64,000 bases of DNA from Calocera cornea HHB12733. Its lineage: Eukaryota > Basidiomycota > Dacrymycetes > Dacrymycetales > Dacrymycetaceae. The position numbers were made by a program, and so were the translations under genes. The stretch lies in contig KV423970.1 of assembly GCA_001632435.1 (NCBI GenBank), positions 1 through 64,000 of the forward strand, in the 5' to 3' direction. The first letter of the stretch is position 1, and the number at the start of each line of letters is the position of its first letter. Below, piece after piece: positions 20,881 to 32,508 of the stretch. Under the pieces are notes generated by a model. That model had not been told where the DNA came from. It ran no database searches and saw only the letters and a program-made list of their open reading frames with translations.

Positions 20881-22034
20881 AGAAGATGGCGGGGGCGGGG
20901 GCGGGGGGCGCCAAGGGTCCTCCTCAGCAGCGCACTTTGCAGACAGACGAGCGGAGCCTGAGCGAGCGAGCGAGCGAGCGAGCGGCGTCTGCGTCTGCTT
21001 CTTCCTCCTCTTCTTCTTCTTCTTCTTTGCGAAGCAACAGAAGCGGGAGGGGGAGACGCGTTGGGCGCTGGGGGCGGGATGGTCAGTACTCGTGCTGAAT
21101 GGGCGCAGGTGTCCAGGGTAGGACGTAGGGGACCGCGCTCGGAGGGGCGAGGAGACGCAGACGCGGACGCGGACGCGGACCTCAGGCTCCTCCGGGACCT
21201 CGGAGGAGAGTCAGGCACGCCCCCATGCCCGCATTCCGTCACCGCCAGCATCACCGTCACCGTCACCGTCACCGGCTCGCTCTGTGCGCTAGTACTAGTG
21301 TTGCTTGCAAAGTCCTACTCCTACTGGACTATCGACGCTCGACGCTTGTTTGCGCACTGGCATGCATGCCAATCGATCCTCCGTTCGCGGCATCTTCATC
21401 AGTTGCCACGGGGCCCGTGCTGTCTGTCTGTCTGTCTGTCCACTCGCTGCACCTCCCGCTACACACCCAACGACCATGCACCGAGCTCGGCAGCCCCACC
21501 GCCCGCTCCAGACCCCCAGGGACCCCCTGCCACTCGCCCCAGCCGCTCACACCCGGTGCACTAGTCCCCGTGGGCGAGCAATGACGTACCCCACCCTAGT
21601 CGAGTCTCATCCGATCCGGAGGCAATATGAATTTGCCACCTCGGCACGCGCGTCGCGCAGCGGGCTCGTGTCGTCATAGCTGCACATGTAGTATGTACCG
21701 CAGCTGGGCTGAGCGCATCCTGGATCTGGCGGGGAGTTGCTTAGGATGAGGGAGTGGGAGGGCCCGGGGCTAGTGCACGGGAACCGAACATGCGCCGGGG
21801 TGCGAACCTTCCCCGCGCCCGGCCCGGGACTTGCAAGCTGGCAGGTCGGCCGAAAGCGGCCATCGCGCATCCCGCACTCCGGGAACCTACTACGTGGTTC
21901 TCCGTTGCCGGTCCGTGATCATATCAAAACCATCATCGATACATCAAGTCAGTTACATTAACTTATTCCACACATTATTATGCACATGCATTGGCCACGC
22001 TCACGCTGGGCCGCGCTGTGCTCTGTGCCGTGCT
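20881..22034. other. Low-complexity intergenic DNA, no gene supported
   Basis: Contains simple repeats: GAGC units near 20966, TTCTTC units near 21010-21030, GGACGC units near 21160, CACCGT units near 21250, and a TCTG run at 21420-21440. Translations are repetitive and overlap on both strands. No domain is recognisable. Confidence 0.5.
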
Positions 22035-23114
22035 CTAGGGGTTCGACGGCAGTGGGAGGGAGACGAGGTACTCGCGCAGCTTGGCCAGCGCCTTGGACCG
22101 GTGGGAAAGGCCGTTCTTCTCCGCTGGCGCCATCTCGGCGTACCTGCGGCGGGAGATCAGCCGCATTCCACCACTGCCCCCTTGCCTAGCCCCAAACACC
22201 ACCACAAGCCAACAATCGAAAGGGGCCAAGCACGGCGCCAGATGGAAGATGGACGATGGACGATGGACGATGAAAGTTCGCCGCTGAGAGCCAGAGCGAA
22301 GAACGGCCGACTCACGTCCTCCCCGTGCCCTCGACCTCGAACACCGGGTCCCAGCCAAAGACGGCCGGCCCGCGCGCGTGGACGATCGCGCCCCTCGTGT
22401 GTCCCTCAAAGAGCACCGGCTCGCCGCCCGGCCCGGGCGAATATGCAAAGGTGCAGATGGCGGTCGCGCGGCGGGTGGGGAAGCCGTCCAGCATCGTGTT
22501 CAGCCCTGCGGGGGGGGGGGGTTAGCTCGAGTGGTTTGACTATGGGGTGTGGGATACGGCGCACCGGCATGCCCCAGCGCCTGCAGGAAATCTTTGATGT
22601 ACGGCCCCGGCAAGCCGTGCATCGCGTCGAACGTAAGCGCCGTGTCCTCCGTAATGCACGGTCCACCGAGCTACACAATCCGCCGCCGTCAGCTCCTGCT
22701 CCTGCTCCTGGCTTCTCAGGACCGAGAGGGTGCGGGAAAGGCGGCAAGGGAAGAGGAGAGGCGGACGGACCAGCTCAGCAGCGCGCCTGCACTTCTCCCG
22801 CGACACGTCCTGCGTCGTGCCCTGTATCTCCGGGACTGCTCACCCGCACGCACGCACGCACGGACAGACAGGGTCAGCTCGTCAGATGAGTCACTCGCGA
22901 GCCGATGGGATGTGCACGCACTGTCCAGCGCTTGGGAACCCACTTCGATCGGCGTTGGCCCCGCGGAGAGGATCGCCTTGACCTCCTTGAGCTTGTTCTT
23001 GTTCCCGGTTACGAACACTGCTCGGCGCCATGCAGGCAGCGAGTCAGCGAGCCGTCCTGGCCTACAGCAAAGCAACAGCAAAGGGGACACACCAATCCGC
23101 AGTGGTGCAGCCAT
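22035..23114 (-). CDS. HAM1: Inosine triphosphate pyrophosphatase (ITPA/HAM1)
   Basis: Cytosolic house-cleaning enzyme that hydrolyses ITP, dITP and XTP to monophosphates, keeping deaminated purines out of nucleic acids. The first exon encodes MAAPLRI and joins to [17 protein letters not shown] (nucleotide-binding TGNKNK), then [20 protein letters not shown]. The next exon carries [20 protein letters not shown] (catalytic ED, substrate loop [10 protein letters not shown]), then [30 protein letters not shown] and [19 protein letters not shown]. The end is [20 protein letters not shown] (family motif MxxxEKNxxSHR). The intron before LNTML has a 12-nt C tract between a CTAAC branch point and its acceptor. 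Junctions are inferred by homology. All signature residues seem present. Identity is secure. Confidence 0.92.
22510..22521 (+). repeat. G12 homopolymer in ITPA intron
   Basis: Twelve consecutive G on the plus strand form, on the coding strand, the polypyrimidine tract between branch-point-like GCTAAC and the CGCAG acceptor of the ITPA intron. Confidence 0.85.
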
Positions 23115-23892
23115 CGTTGTCCCTCGCAGTCGCACGGTCCTGTACCTCGGTGTATTGTGTCGATCAAGTACAGCAAGGGCGTGGATGACTCGGAGTCGAA
23201 AAAGGCACGCCCTGGCCCGCGCGCCCCGGGGTCCACTTCTTTCCGTTCGCGACGCGCCCACGCGTTCCTGGCGCGATGATTCCGCCGATAACTACCGCTG
23301 GCTGCCAATAGTATTATCAGTTCCGCATTCCAGCTCGACAATTGGATATGATATTGCATGTCTCAGGCACGGTGGCAGGTGCCGCTGTCACCCCTCTCGC
23401 CAAGCCGCCGTCGCCGTCGCTCGCGGCACAGTCGCCCGACGCCCCGTGCTCCCGAGGCGCCCCGTGCACGTCTCGGTCGCTTCGCCCTGGCCCTGAGCCC
23501 TGAGCCCTGACAGTGGGCAGACGGCCCACGGCCTGAACTCGAACCTCGGCCTTCTTCTTTGCGGTGGGTGTCTGCTTCGCTTGTTCTTTCGCGAGGAAGG
23601 CCTTCGCGATGGGCGGAGTGGATATGAGGGCGGCCAGGCACACCTGTCCGCGCTGGGCGGAGGCGCGGGCCGGCCCGGGGTGCCTTGATGCTGATCGTAT
23701 CGGGGTGTTGTATTGCATTGTACTGTCTGTTTGTACGTATGTATGTATTAGCAGTACCGTATCTACAATGAATGATGTCCTTTACAGCCTAGCCAGGAGC
23801 CCGTCCCCGATCTCCGGAAGTACAGCAGTTACAGCAACTGAAAAATCGATTGCTAGGATCGTGAATAGCCCAATCTCCGCCATTCCCGGTGC
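23115..23892. other. Intergenic, no gene supported
   Basis: Upstream region of ITPA and downstream region of the next minus-strand gene. Open frames here are shadows with basic, low-complexity translations. A short GTAT repeat (GTACGTATGTATGTATTAG) lies near 23733. Confidence 0.45.
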
Positions 23893-25445
23893 CTAGCGCC
23901 TGCCCGAGCCGAAGCCGATTCGCAAGCCCCTCGCCCTGAACCACCTATCGCCCGGCCAGGCCGTGCGCATCTCCAGATGCACTGGGCGCGGAAGCGCCAG
24001 CTCCTTCGCAACCATGGTGTGCAGCATGTGTAGTTCGTTGCTGAGCTGAAGGAGCTGGGTGAAGCTGAGGTAGTAGAGCGGCACGCCCGTCAGCGCGTGG
24101 AGCCCTTCCAAAACGGCGTGCTGCTTTCTCAGTAGCACGTGCTGCCACTTGTATCAGCAGGGGACGTACATCAGGACATGGTACTCACCAACTCGAGGAA
24201 CCGGGATATGTGGCTTCCGACGAGGCCGGGAGGTAGGGACGCGTACGCCTCCCAGAACGGCATCACATCCGCCAGGGCGTCCGCGAGCCGGTGGCACATG
24301 TTGAACAGCTTCCAGAAGGCGGCAACAATGTCTGGGTCCGTTGGCGACGGCTGGATGGGGTGAGCTGGAGAGGGGTAAGAGGCACGGCCAGGTACGCGAC
24401 TGCTGCGCTCACCTTGCAAGTCGAGGGCGCCGATCTTTCTCTGGATGTTGTCCCTGGACCGTTGCACCCCATCACACAGGGGTAGGACACCAGTAGCGAG
24501 AAAGGTCAGACCCGCCAGGTCAATCGCGAACAGCTTATCTTTTTCTTGCTCCACTTGCATCTTGACGCCCTGCATGGAGTACAGGCGGTTCTGCGTCCGA
24601 AGGATCGCCGCCATCTTCTCATCGTCCACCACGTAGAAGTTGAGGTCGCGCAGAGTCTGCAGGAAGTCGGGCGGGTACTGGCGTTCTAGCAGGAAGCTCT
24701 CGGAATACGTCCACCCGATTTGGATGAGCTGGTCACGAAGCTCGAGTTCGCCGATCGTCAGAGGAGTCAAGGCATATGGAGCGGCAGGATCGAGGGGTGC
24801 AAGGTTGAGACGAGCCCGAAGGACGTGGTAGGAAAAGGAAGAAAACTGATATCGCAAAAAGTCGGCGTGGATTGGGTGAAGCAAGGTTTTGCATAGTAAG
24901 CAAAGGTGAAGCAGTGTTTCGGGTGAGAGGTAAGAGCGTCCATCATCGCCAGGGAAAGAGCAGTCGAGGTCCTGGGCGATGTCGATACAATCGTATGTGG
25001 TAAGCTACGGGATATCAGCAACAAGTGTTTGCATTGAAGTTGTACGGCTTACCTGCTTGAGGGCGCCACCACACACCCCCATGACTGCCAAGTAGAAGTC
25101 ATATGGCGCAAGCCTCAACGTGCCAAGCTGGATCAAGACTGCTGCATCACTGTGCAAATGCTTGTTGTGGCGGCATAGGAGCTGGTCAAAGATGTCTCGT
25201 GGACACACATTGATCCTACTCCTGTATGACTCCAACAAGTTGGTCTGCAGATCCTGAAGCTCGGATGCAACATCAACCTTTGGGTATAAATCCAGAATCG
25301 TTCGAAGGTGTGTCTTCTCATCCACAGTGAGAGGAGGAAGGGAGGTGATGTGGTCCCCAATAGTGCTCAGTGGTTCCTTCAAGACAATGACAGGCCGTAT
25401 ACGGAGGGCCTGCTGCCCATACCCATCAGTCCCACCAGGCATCAT
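23893..25445 (-). CDS. Unrecognised conserved-looking fungal protein
   Basis: I do not recognise this protein. The proposed start is MMPGGTDGYG (25445), just after a good acceptor-like TTTTTCAG, so an untranslated or short coding exon may lie upstream. Reading through introns gives about 480 residues, mostly helical and without membrane segments or signal peptide. Segments include PLTVDEKTHLRTILDLYPKV, CLLCKTLLHPIHADFLRYQF, ERQYPPDFLQTLRDLNFYVV and KEMAAILRTQN-like KMAAILRTQNRLYSMQ. It ends RARGLRIGFGSGRR. Frame is held across the junctions KQ/LTTYDC and LEL/HVLLRK, and the composition is non-repetitive, so it is very likely a real gene. Its start lies about 340 nt beyond the stop of the next upstream minus-strand gene. 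Confidence 0.7.
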
Positions 25446-25787
25446 TCGCAGTCGGGATGATGGTCGTACAGAAGCTGAAAAACTGCATTTAGGGGGCGTA
25501 CTAGGAAGCCAACCCGAGTTCTTTATATGGTAACCATGGGCCAAGAACAAAAGGTGTGGATGTTGCATGTTGCCCACGCGCTAGAGAACTTTCTGTGTTC
25601 TAAAGAAGAGGGTGCAGGAAGTGATGAGAAGACAAAGGAACAGGCTCTGAGCCGGCAAGTATCGCCACAAGACAGCTCAATATCAATTTCGCTCCCATTA
25701 GGGTGATGGGCGTGAAAGCCGACCCAAAACACGTGGTGGTGAGAGCCACATCGTCATTCCACAACTAACACAGAAGTTACGCATACA
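25446..25787. promoter_or_regulatory. Short intergenic region with minus-strand TATA-like box
   Basis: On the minus strand a TATAAAG occurs at 25521-25527, about 75 nt before the proposed ATG. An acceptor-like TTTTTCAG between them suggests a 5' UTR intron. The region otherwise separates two genes transcribed in the same direction. Confidence 0.45.
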
Positions 25788-27305
25788 TTAACCCATAACT
25801 GTGTCCCACCAGGAACCCTGCGTTTCGTCCAGCGCTTGCACAAAGTCCTGAATCTGTGTATCCTGCCATCCCTCTTGCAATTTGATGTCCTGAACCTCGT
25901 CCATCTCCATCTCCACCTCATCAACTTGGTCCTCGGCAACGTTGCCAAGGGGACAACACATCCAAGCAAACTCGATGACAGATAAGAGCGCGTCCTCACC
26001 CATGACCCCTAGCTCAGAGTGACGGGACAATGCGTCACTGTCGTCAGGTGCTTGATGCTCGAAGAGGCTGAATTGAAGGGAGCTAAGCTTGTCGAATGTA
26101 GTTGACGCCAAGTAAAGGGAACGCGGAGAGTCACTGCCCATTATCGCTTCCCCATGAGATGACAGCGCCCCGCGAAGGATGGAGCACAAATGCGGCACTG
26201 TATCCTTCCGAGCTAGTCGCTCTTGTCTATATCTTCGTCGAAGAGATGGGGCGCTATCTGATGCGTGTGTGGACGAGAAGATCGCTTCAAGCTCCTTGAC
26301 CGACTCCAGCGCGATATGCTTACAGACCGCATCCTTGATGGTGACATCATCGATGGTGAGCGAGTGGGTGATAAAATCGAGCAGGGCAGGGCGTATGTCC
26401 ACCAGACTGTTTGTGTCTTCGGTTGAGACGAGTGATCGTGCCAGGAAACCACGAGTCAACGGCAACATGGAACGCGTTATAGTCAGGAGCGGCTTTTCGA
26501 TGAGAAGGTGGGCGAACGATTGAGTATCGTCCGGGAAGAACGCTGTGAAATGGCCAAGGAGAGTGATCACGAGCCCAGATAGGGTGGAGATGAGAGCAAC
26601 ATGAGAAGTAGGAGGAGGTATGCCGATCGGTACTGCTGTAGATGTCGTCTCCGCACAGTGAAACTTGAGAAGCTCGCACATGACGGTTGCGATGCGTTCA
26701 AGTCCGCACTCCAGCGACCGCTGCAGTAGCTCTAAGTCCGGATCTTTTGAGGAGACGATTGCTTGTATTCCGCGCAATATCGACAAGACCTCGTGACTGC
26801 CGGAAGATCGAGCCGTCGACAACGCTAGGTAGGGAGTCAGCATATCTTTTCCAACGGTGGGGAGCATTGAAGTCTCTCACGACGGGGCATTGTCAGAATG
26901 GCTTCCAGTTTGGATACCTGCCGCTCGCTTTCCTCAGAGCTAGTCGAACTCGGCGGAGATGGATTCTTCTTTTTCTTCTTCTTCGAGGGAACGTCTGTCG
27001 GCTCCAGTTCTGCGGGTCGTTTCTCCCCCTGAGTCGTCTCCCGGCCGCCTTCTGTCGCCATCTGCTGAGTCAGTGATATCACTTCTACGGTTGATTTTAA
27101 ATCACTGTTCCCAATGCCTGTCATGCGAGAGCAGCTTACGTATGCGAAGCAGGTCGCTTGCCTGCTGCATTCCGGCAAGCTGGGTCCTCAAATCCGTGGC
27201 TTGCTTCCTCCAGTGCTCCTCCTCCTTGCCATCCTTCAACGGGAACAGATCCTGTAGACGCTTCACGGCATCTGTAATAAGAGAGACGGCATGAGACGCG
27301 TCCAT
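25788..27305 (-). CDS. Unrecognised helical protein with basic linker
   Basis: No family recognised. Starts MDASHAVSLITDAVKRLQDL (27305). A 55-nt intron ending CGTAG joins RI to VISLTQQMATEGG; a second, ending CCTAG, joins LTMPR to LSTARSSGSH. Near residue 85 there is a Lys-rich stretch (SKKKKKKNPSPPSS) followed by SSEESERQVSKLEAI, which may be a nuclear localisation signal plus short coil. The remaining roughly 350 residues are Leu-rich and helical, ARM/HEAT-like in feel (LISTLSGLVITLLGHFTAFF, IRPALLDFITHSLTIDDVTI). The C-terminus is acidic (EVEMEMDEVQDIKLQEGWQD) and ends SWWDTVMG. Nuclear scaffold or nucleolar function is only a guess. Gene reality is well supported by frame and splice sites. 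Confidence 0.68.
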
Positions 27306-28208
27306 GTTTTAAAAATTGCGCATATATGTACCTTTCGAACTTCGAACACCGGGCGGCCAGGGAAGGAGGGCCTATTGAGAGCGCGTCTAAGCAATATCTG
27401 ACGTGTGGTAGAGATAGCAGCTTACAATTGCGATGCGTAAGCGATTTAACTGATCTTCCGACACTTGCATATCAGAAGAAACAGAACAGACTCGGCCGAT
27501 GATTGAGGTCGAAGGTCGCAGCCTTATCGCTTGACTTGAAGTGGGCGGGTCCGCAAAAGCGCGTCGACGCGTCAGCCTGCACTATACACAGCAATGCGCA
27601 ATGACACAATTGGTACTTTCACATGCATATATGGATATTCGTCCTCTTCTACAGCTTGGTTCTCGGGCGCAAGATATGCAGAAAATCATTTTCATTTGAT
27701 ATGTTAGCAAGCATGTCCGACACTCGGTGTAAAGACGCCGTGTATATGCTGCGCGCGTAATGTGCGCCGACTGGCGGTACCGCTCTAACAATGTCGGCGA
27801 TGATCTGCCGTTCTGATATCCACGCTATCCTCGAGAAAAGACGAGGCGATGGCATTCATGTTGCCTGAGAAGGGATGAAGGGATAACTTTGCACTCTTCC
27901 ATGGTGGTCCACGATGTGGTGGGAACTTCGATGGAGAACCATTATCCGGTGCCGCGCTGCCTACCCTGGACTCCTGACGGACGATTGAGTAGTCACGCGC
28001 GGCGCCATCCACCATTTCGACTGTAAAGATCATCCAAAATGCTGGCATGCAGCATGTCAGATGGGCTTGTGAGAAATATCGGCAGGATGTGCCGCAATGC
28101 TCCATTTTGGTCGCTCGCGGGGATGTGAGAAAATGTATAAAGGGTGCCAAGTCGGCCCTTCGAGTTGACAACAACACAACTCTGCACCGAATCCTGCGCT
28201 GCTTTACT
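27306..28208. promoter_or_regulatory. Divergent intergenic region before monooxygenase J
   Basis: About 900 nt between divergent starts. No supported gene. It includes a TATA box for the plus-strand gene at 28136. Confidence 0.5.
28136..28142 (+). promoter_or_regulatory. TATA box of monooxygenase J
   Basis: TATAAAG lies 73 nt before the ATG. The intervening leader is A/C-rich (GACAACAACACAACTCTGC), as in highly expressed or inducible fungal genes. Confidence 0.6.
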
Positions 28209-29900
28209 ATGTCTGAACCTGTATCAAAGCTCAAAGTTGCGGTGGTTGGTGGTGGCATCGTCGGATTGTCATTTGCGGTCTATCTCGCTCAGCTCGGCAA
28301 ATGCGAACTACACGTCTTAGAATCCGCCCGTGCTTTCGGAGAGATCGGTGCCGGTATTGGCATTGGTCGGTGATTGCTCACGTGCATGATCGTTCTTTGG
28401 GTCATTTGAGTTTCACAGGCTACAATGCGATGAAGGTGTACATGGAAATGGGCATTGCGGACGAGGTCTACAAGCTTTCTCGCGACTTGGCCGGTCATGC
28501 CACCGATATCTGGTTTGACTGCATCTTCGGCGATGGAAGGAATGGGTTGAACCCAATCTGCACTGTATGCACAAACCTCAAACCGTGATACCGCTCTAAT
28601 CGATTTTTCAGGTGCGAACTCCGGTCGCTGGTGGACAAGCATCTCTGCATCGAGCTGATCTTCTCAACTTGCTTGTCTCGTTGTTGCCGAAAGAGAATGT
28701 CTACTTCGGGAAACACCTAGAAAAATACGAGCAGCTTTCCAATGGAGGAGTCAATATGTACTTCAAGGACGGCACTGCTTTCGAAGCCGACGTACTAGTC
28801 GCTGCGGATGGCATCAAGTCAAGGTAGGTTAGCACTCACGACTGGAACATTGTGCCAACCCCTTCGGACAGCGTTCGCCGTGTCATGTATGGCGACAAGG
28901 CGGAGACTGTGGAGCCCAAGTGGTCGGGGACTATCGCATATCGCGGTCTGATTCCTATGGAGAAGGTGTTGCCTCATTTCGGGGAACGCACATCAAAGAC
29001 TTCAACGCTGGTGAGGAAGCCTGCCAAGAGATAACGACCGTTTCATTGACGTTCTTCTCTAGTGGATAGGCAAAAGCCGAGTAAGATCCAATATTTCTTG
29101 CTCACGAAGGATTGGATAAGAATGAATCACAGCATATTGTACAATTTCCCGTATCGCAAGGTCGAACAGTCAACATCGTTGCCTTCGTTTCTGATTTCGA
29201 ACACGGAAGGCATCCAGAGTGGAAAGCACCCCATTGGAGTGAGTGAATAGCAGGGCGTTTGGTTTGTGGTGCTAATGCGGGGCCATGCTTAGTTCAAGAA
29301 TGTAAAGATCAAAGTGAGATGCTCGAGGACTACAAGGATTGGATCGACCCGGTGAAGGACATGTTGAAGGCATGTTGCAGCCGTCCAGACCGATTGTCCT
29401 CGCACACTGAGCCCATGACACAGCATATCGAGAAGCCGGTGAAATGGGCCATCTTCGAAATACCCAATGCTCCGTACTTCGTCGAAGGCTGTGTTGCCTT
29501 GATTGGAGATGCTGCCCATGCCTCAACGTACGTCCGTCCAAACAGCTCGTGTGTTCTCCGGCTCATCTCGATCAGTCCTCATCAAGGCAACGGCGCCTCT
29601 CAAGGCATCGAAGACGCGCATGTGCTAGCGAATCTCCTGTCTCATCCCAAGACGACTCGGGAGACGGTCCCGCTGGCGCTCAAGGTGTACGACGAAGTCC
29701 GCCGTCCTCGCGCCCACCGCATGCAGAATACGTCATACGAAGCTGTTCAATTGTACGAGGGCCATTCCTCCCTCGGAGACGATCAGGTGAAACTTGCCGA
29801 GGCCTTAAGTAACAGGATGGATTGGATCTGGAAGTTCGATGTTCAGGGACAACGCGACAAGGCGATGCACACTTTCGAGGAAAGACTGGGGCAGCCTTAG
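28209..29900 (+). CDS. Class A FAD-dependent monooxygenase (copy J)
   Basis: Third member of the monooxygenase family, same reaction class as A, B and K, substrate unknown. Exons 28209-28365, 28419-28564, 28612-28823, 28872-29010, 29063-29080, 29133-29238, 29293-29369, 29424-29527 and 29576-29900 sum to 1284 nt and 427 aa. Motifs: FAD fold GGGIVGLS, LHRADLLNLL, AADGIKS, LIGDAAHAST and NGASQGIEDAHVLANLL. The 18-nt microexon (WIGKSR) is present. The exon corresponding to exon 7 of A and K is divided by a 54-nt segment beginning GCATGT and ending CACAG: a GC-AG intron or an 18-residue in-frame insertion. Removal gives 181 nt against 178 in A and K, which favours splicing. Clear TATA box upstream. 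Same orientation and adjacent to copy K, with 315 nt between. Confidence 0.86.
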
Positions 29901-30215
29901 AGGGTACTAGAGTTATCAAAGTGTTGCTGTCCTGTCCTCCTGTAGACGGATTCGGTCAGTTGTGACCTGCTGACCCGACATTCTGAGTGGGCTTATTATC
30001 GATGGAATGCGGCCTGTCCACGTGGTAACTAGTATGAGGCCTGGATTCAGGGAGATAAGCAGACTTCGAAATAGTCACGAGCTCCCCTGTTGCAGACTCC
30101 GCGATTGTGTCCACATGGCGTACCCACACACATCAAAGGCTCAGCTATTGTAAGATAATTCAAGCCGCTGGCAGGTCTGATATCCCACAGGATGTGTACA
30201 ACTCTACCAACTGCG
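29901..30215. other. Intergenic between monooxygenases J and K
   Basis: 315 nt without a gene. From about 30160 (GCTGGCAGGTCTGATATCC) it matches the region upstream of copy A, marking the left end of the duplicated segment. Confidence 0.6.
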
Positions 30216-31886
30216 ATGACATCGACGGGAAACGACAGCAAACTGAGAGTCGCCGTTGTTGGTGGTGGGACAGTGGGTCTATCATTAGCCCTGTATCTCA
30301 ATCAGCTGGACACATGCGACATTACGGTTTACGAAGCTACGAAGGCGTTTAGTACGATAGGTGCCGGAATCGAATTCAGTACGCATTCCACGGCATTGCC
30401 CAATCCAAATGTCGCTGAGGGTAAATCCAGGTCACAATGCAATGAAGGTCTACCAAGTGATGGGCCTTGCTGACACAGTCTACGAGCTTGCAGCTGCGGC
30501 ATCGGGCGATGCCAGTAACGCCTGGTTCGATGTGTGGTTCGGGGATCGTAGGAATAGAGCGACACCAATCTGCACTGTTCGTTTCCCTCCAGCTTCTATA
30601 CTTGAACACTGGCGAATCGATTTATCATAGCCGCGGGTTCCCGTGGCCAACACGAAACTTCACCGAGCCGATGCATTGGATCTTCTGGTCACCCGGGTAC
30701 CCAAAGAGAAAGTGTTTCTTGGCAAACATCTCGAAAGATGGGAGGGAATTGCTGGAGGCGGCGTGATGTTAACCTTCACGGACGGCACAGTCGCCGAGGC
30801 TGACGTGTTGGTCGGAGCGGATGGAATCAAGTCGGTGTACGTGTTCAACATTGGTACAGGCCTCAATCCATTGACAGTGGTTAGCACTCGACGGGTGATG
30901 TACGGGGACAAAGCGGAAAGTATTGAGCCAAAATGGTCCGGTTGTATTGCATATCGTGGTCTTATTCCTATGGAAAAGGCGGTGTCCAATCTCGGCGAGC
31001 GTACCGCATATCGTCCCAGCCTTGTGAGTGCTTCTTGACGTCGTTTTGTGATGCACTTGATTAACGAATCGACCATGCACAGTGGATGGGGAAAGCTCGA
31101 GTAAGTGCCGCTTGAATGCACGGTGGTAACATCCGTGAACGTTTCTACGTGTAGCACATCATCCAGTATCCTGTCTCTCGCGGCCAGTCGGTCAACCTAG
31201 CTGCTTTTGTGAGCGACTTCGACCACGGGCGCTATCCGGAATGGAACGGATCCGCATTGGGTACGTACTCTTCAAGCTTGCTGATTTGTATTGCTGACCT
31301 TGAAAACACAGTTGAGCCAGCCGACACGAGCGAGATGCTGGAAAACTTCAAGGATTACTCGCCGCCCCTACAGAACATGTTGGCTGGCATCGAGAAACCG
31401 CTTAAGTGGGCGATCTTCGAGTTACCACCCCTACCCTCCTATGCATCTGGAAATGTGGTCCTCATCGGGGATGCGGCCCATGCTGCAGTGTTCGGTTTGC
31501 GTTCTTGTCGGTTCTGTTCAACGGTCTGAACCAAGCGTAGACCCCACCAGGGAAACGGCGCCTCTCAAGGCATCGAAGACGCGCATGTGTTGGCAAACCT
31601 TCTCTCTCATCCGCTCTGCACGAAAGCCACCGTCCCCTTAGCGCTGAAGGCGTATGATGCTGTGCGACGTCCGCGCTCCCAGCGCCTGCAGCAAAGCAGT
31701 TACGATGTAGGTCGCCTGTTCGAATGTGTCTCGGATGCGGGGGAGGACGAAGCGAAGATCGCAGAAGCATTCGCAACGGTGATGGACTGGGTCTGGTGTA
31801 TCGACATTAATGAGCAGAGAGACAGGGCGTTTCGTTTGTTGGAGGAGAGCTTGAGCAGTTTGACTGAGTATGTAATGACTGAATAG
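30216..31886 (+). CDS. Class A FAD-dependent monooxygenase (copy K, duplicate of A)
   Basis: Close duplicate of copy A at 3.3 kb. Exons 30216-30378, 30431-30576, 30631-30836, 30885-31023, 31083-31100, 31155-31260, 31312-31489 and 31541-31886 total 1302 nt and 433 aa; each exon has exactly the length of its counterpart in A, while introns differ slightly. It carries GGGTVGLS, GADGIKS, LIGDAAHA and NGASQGIEDAHVLANLL, and the 18-nt microexon (WMGKAR). All splice donors are standard or shared with A, and exon 6 ends in GTACGT where A has GTCCGT. No disabling change is visible, so both copies appear functional at the protein level. Substrate unknown. Confidence 0.87.
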
Positions 31887-32134
31887 ACGACCATGTGCTG
31901 TTCCGCGACGAGGAATTCCTGGTAGGTTTCTGGTTGACCACGTGTTCTACGTACTCGCCCGCAAAGTCAGCACATCCAGCGGGTGTGAAAGATCTATATG
32001 CTGAGGGTCAGAAGTTGCTGTTGTGTTGGAAGGGTGGGCTGGCTGTTCGAATCGATCCTGACCAGACTAGAACCCAGCCCGAAGTATCGTCTCTCGAAGT
32101 GGGAGAAAATGGACTCCAACAGCCATAGGTAACA

Positions 32135-32495
32135 TGGATCAGAAATCCGCAAGAGTACTGGTTGCCGTGGTGGGTGGCGAAAGTGTCGGTCTGACATTCG
32201 CAGTCCACCTCGCGCAGCTCGACAAGTGTGAAGTCCAATACTTGAGGGCACGTCTCTGCCTTTACCGAAGTCGGTGCTGGGATTGTAGTCGGTAGGTGCA
32301 CTATTGGCAGCATCGAGCCAGCGGTCGCTCATGCTCCTAGGCTACAATGCGATCCAACGTGTACAAGCAGATGGGAATGGCCAATGAGATCCACACGTTC
32401 GCTCGTGATTCGTGGTTCGATATCATCTTCGGCAAGGGCAGGCACGGACTCAAACCGATCCACACCGTATGTGACTGTCCCAGTGCGGTGTCCAC
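32135..32495 (+). pseudogene. Truncated copy of monooxygenase B
   Basis: Aligns with 5292-5665 of copy B: start MDQKSARVLVAVVGG, then exon 2 (ANEIH-like region, WFD, GRHGLKPIHT) and the beginning of intron 2. The FAD glycine motif is altered (GGES for GGGS). The reading frame breaks soon after KCEVQ, and about 21 nt are missing before WFD. Homology ends inside intron 2, where homocitrate-synthase-like sequence begins about 14 nt later. The remaining two thirds of the gene are gone, so it cannot make an enzyme. Confidence 0.85.
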
Positions 32496-32508
32496 GGTGT
32501 AAAGTCCC

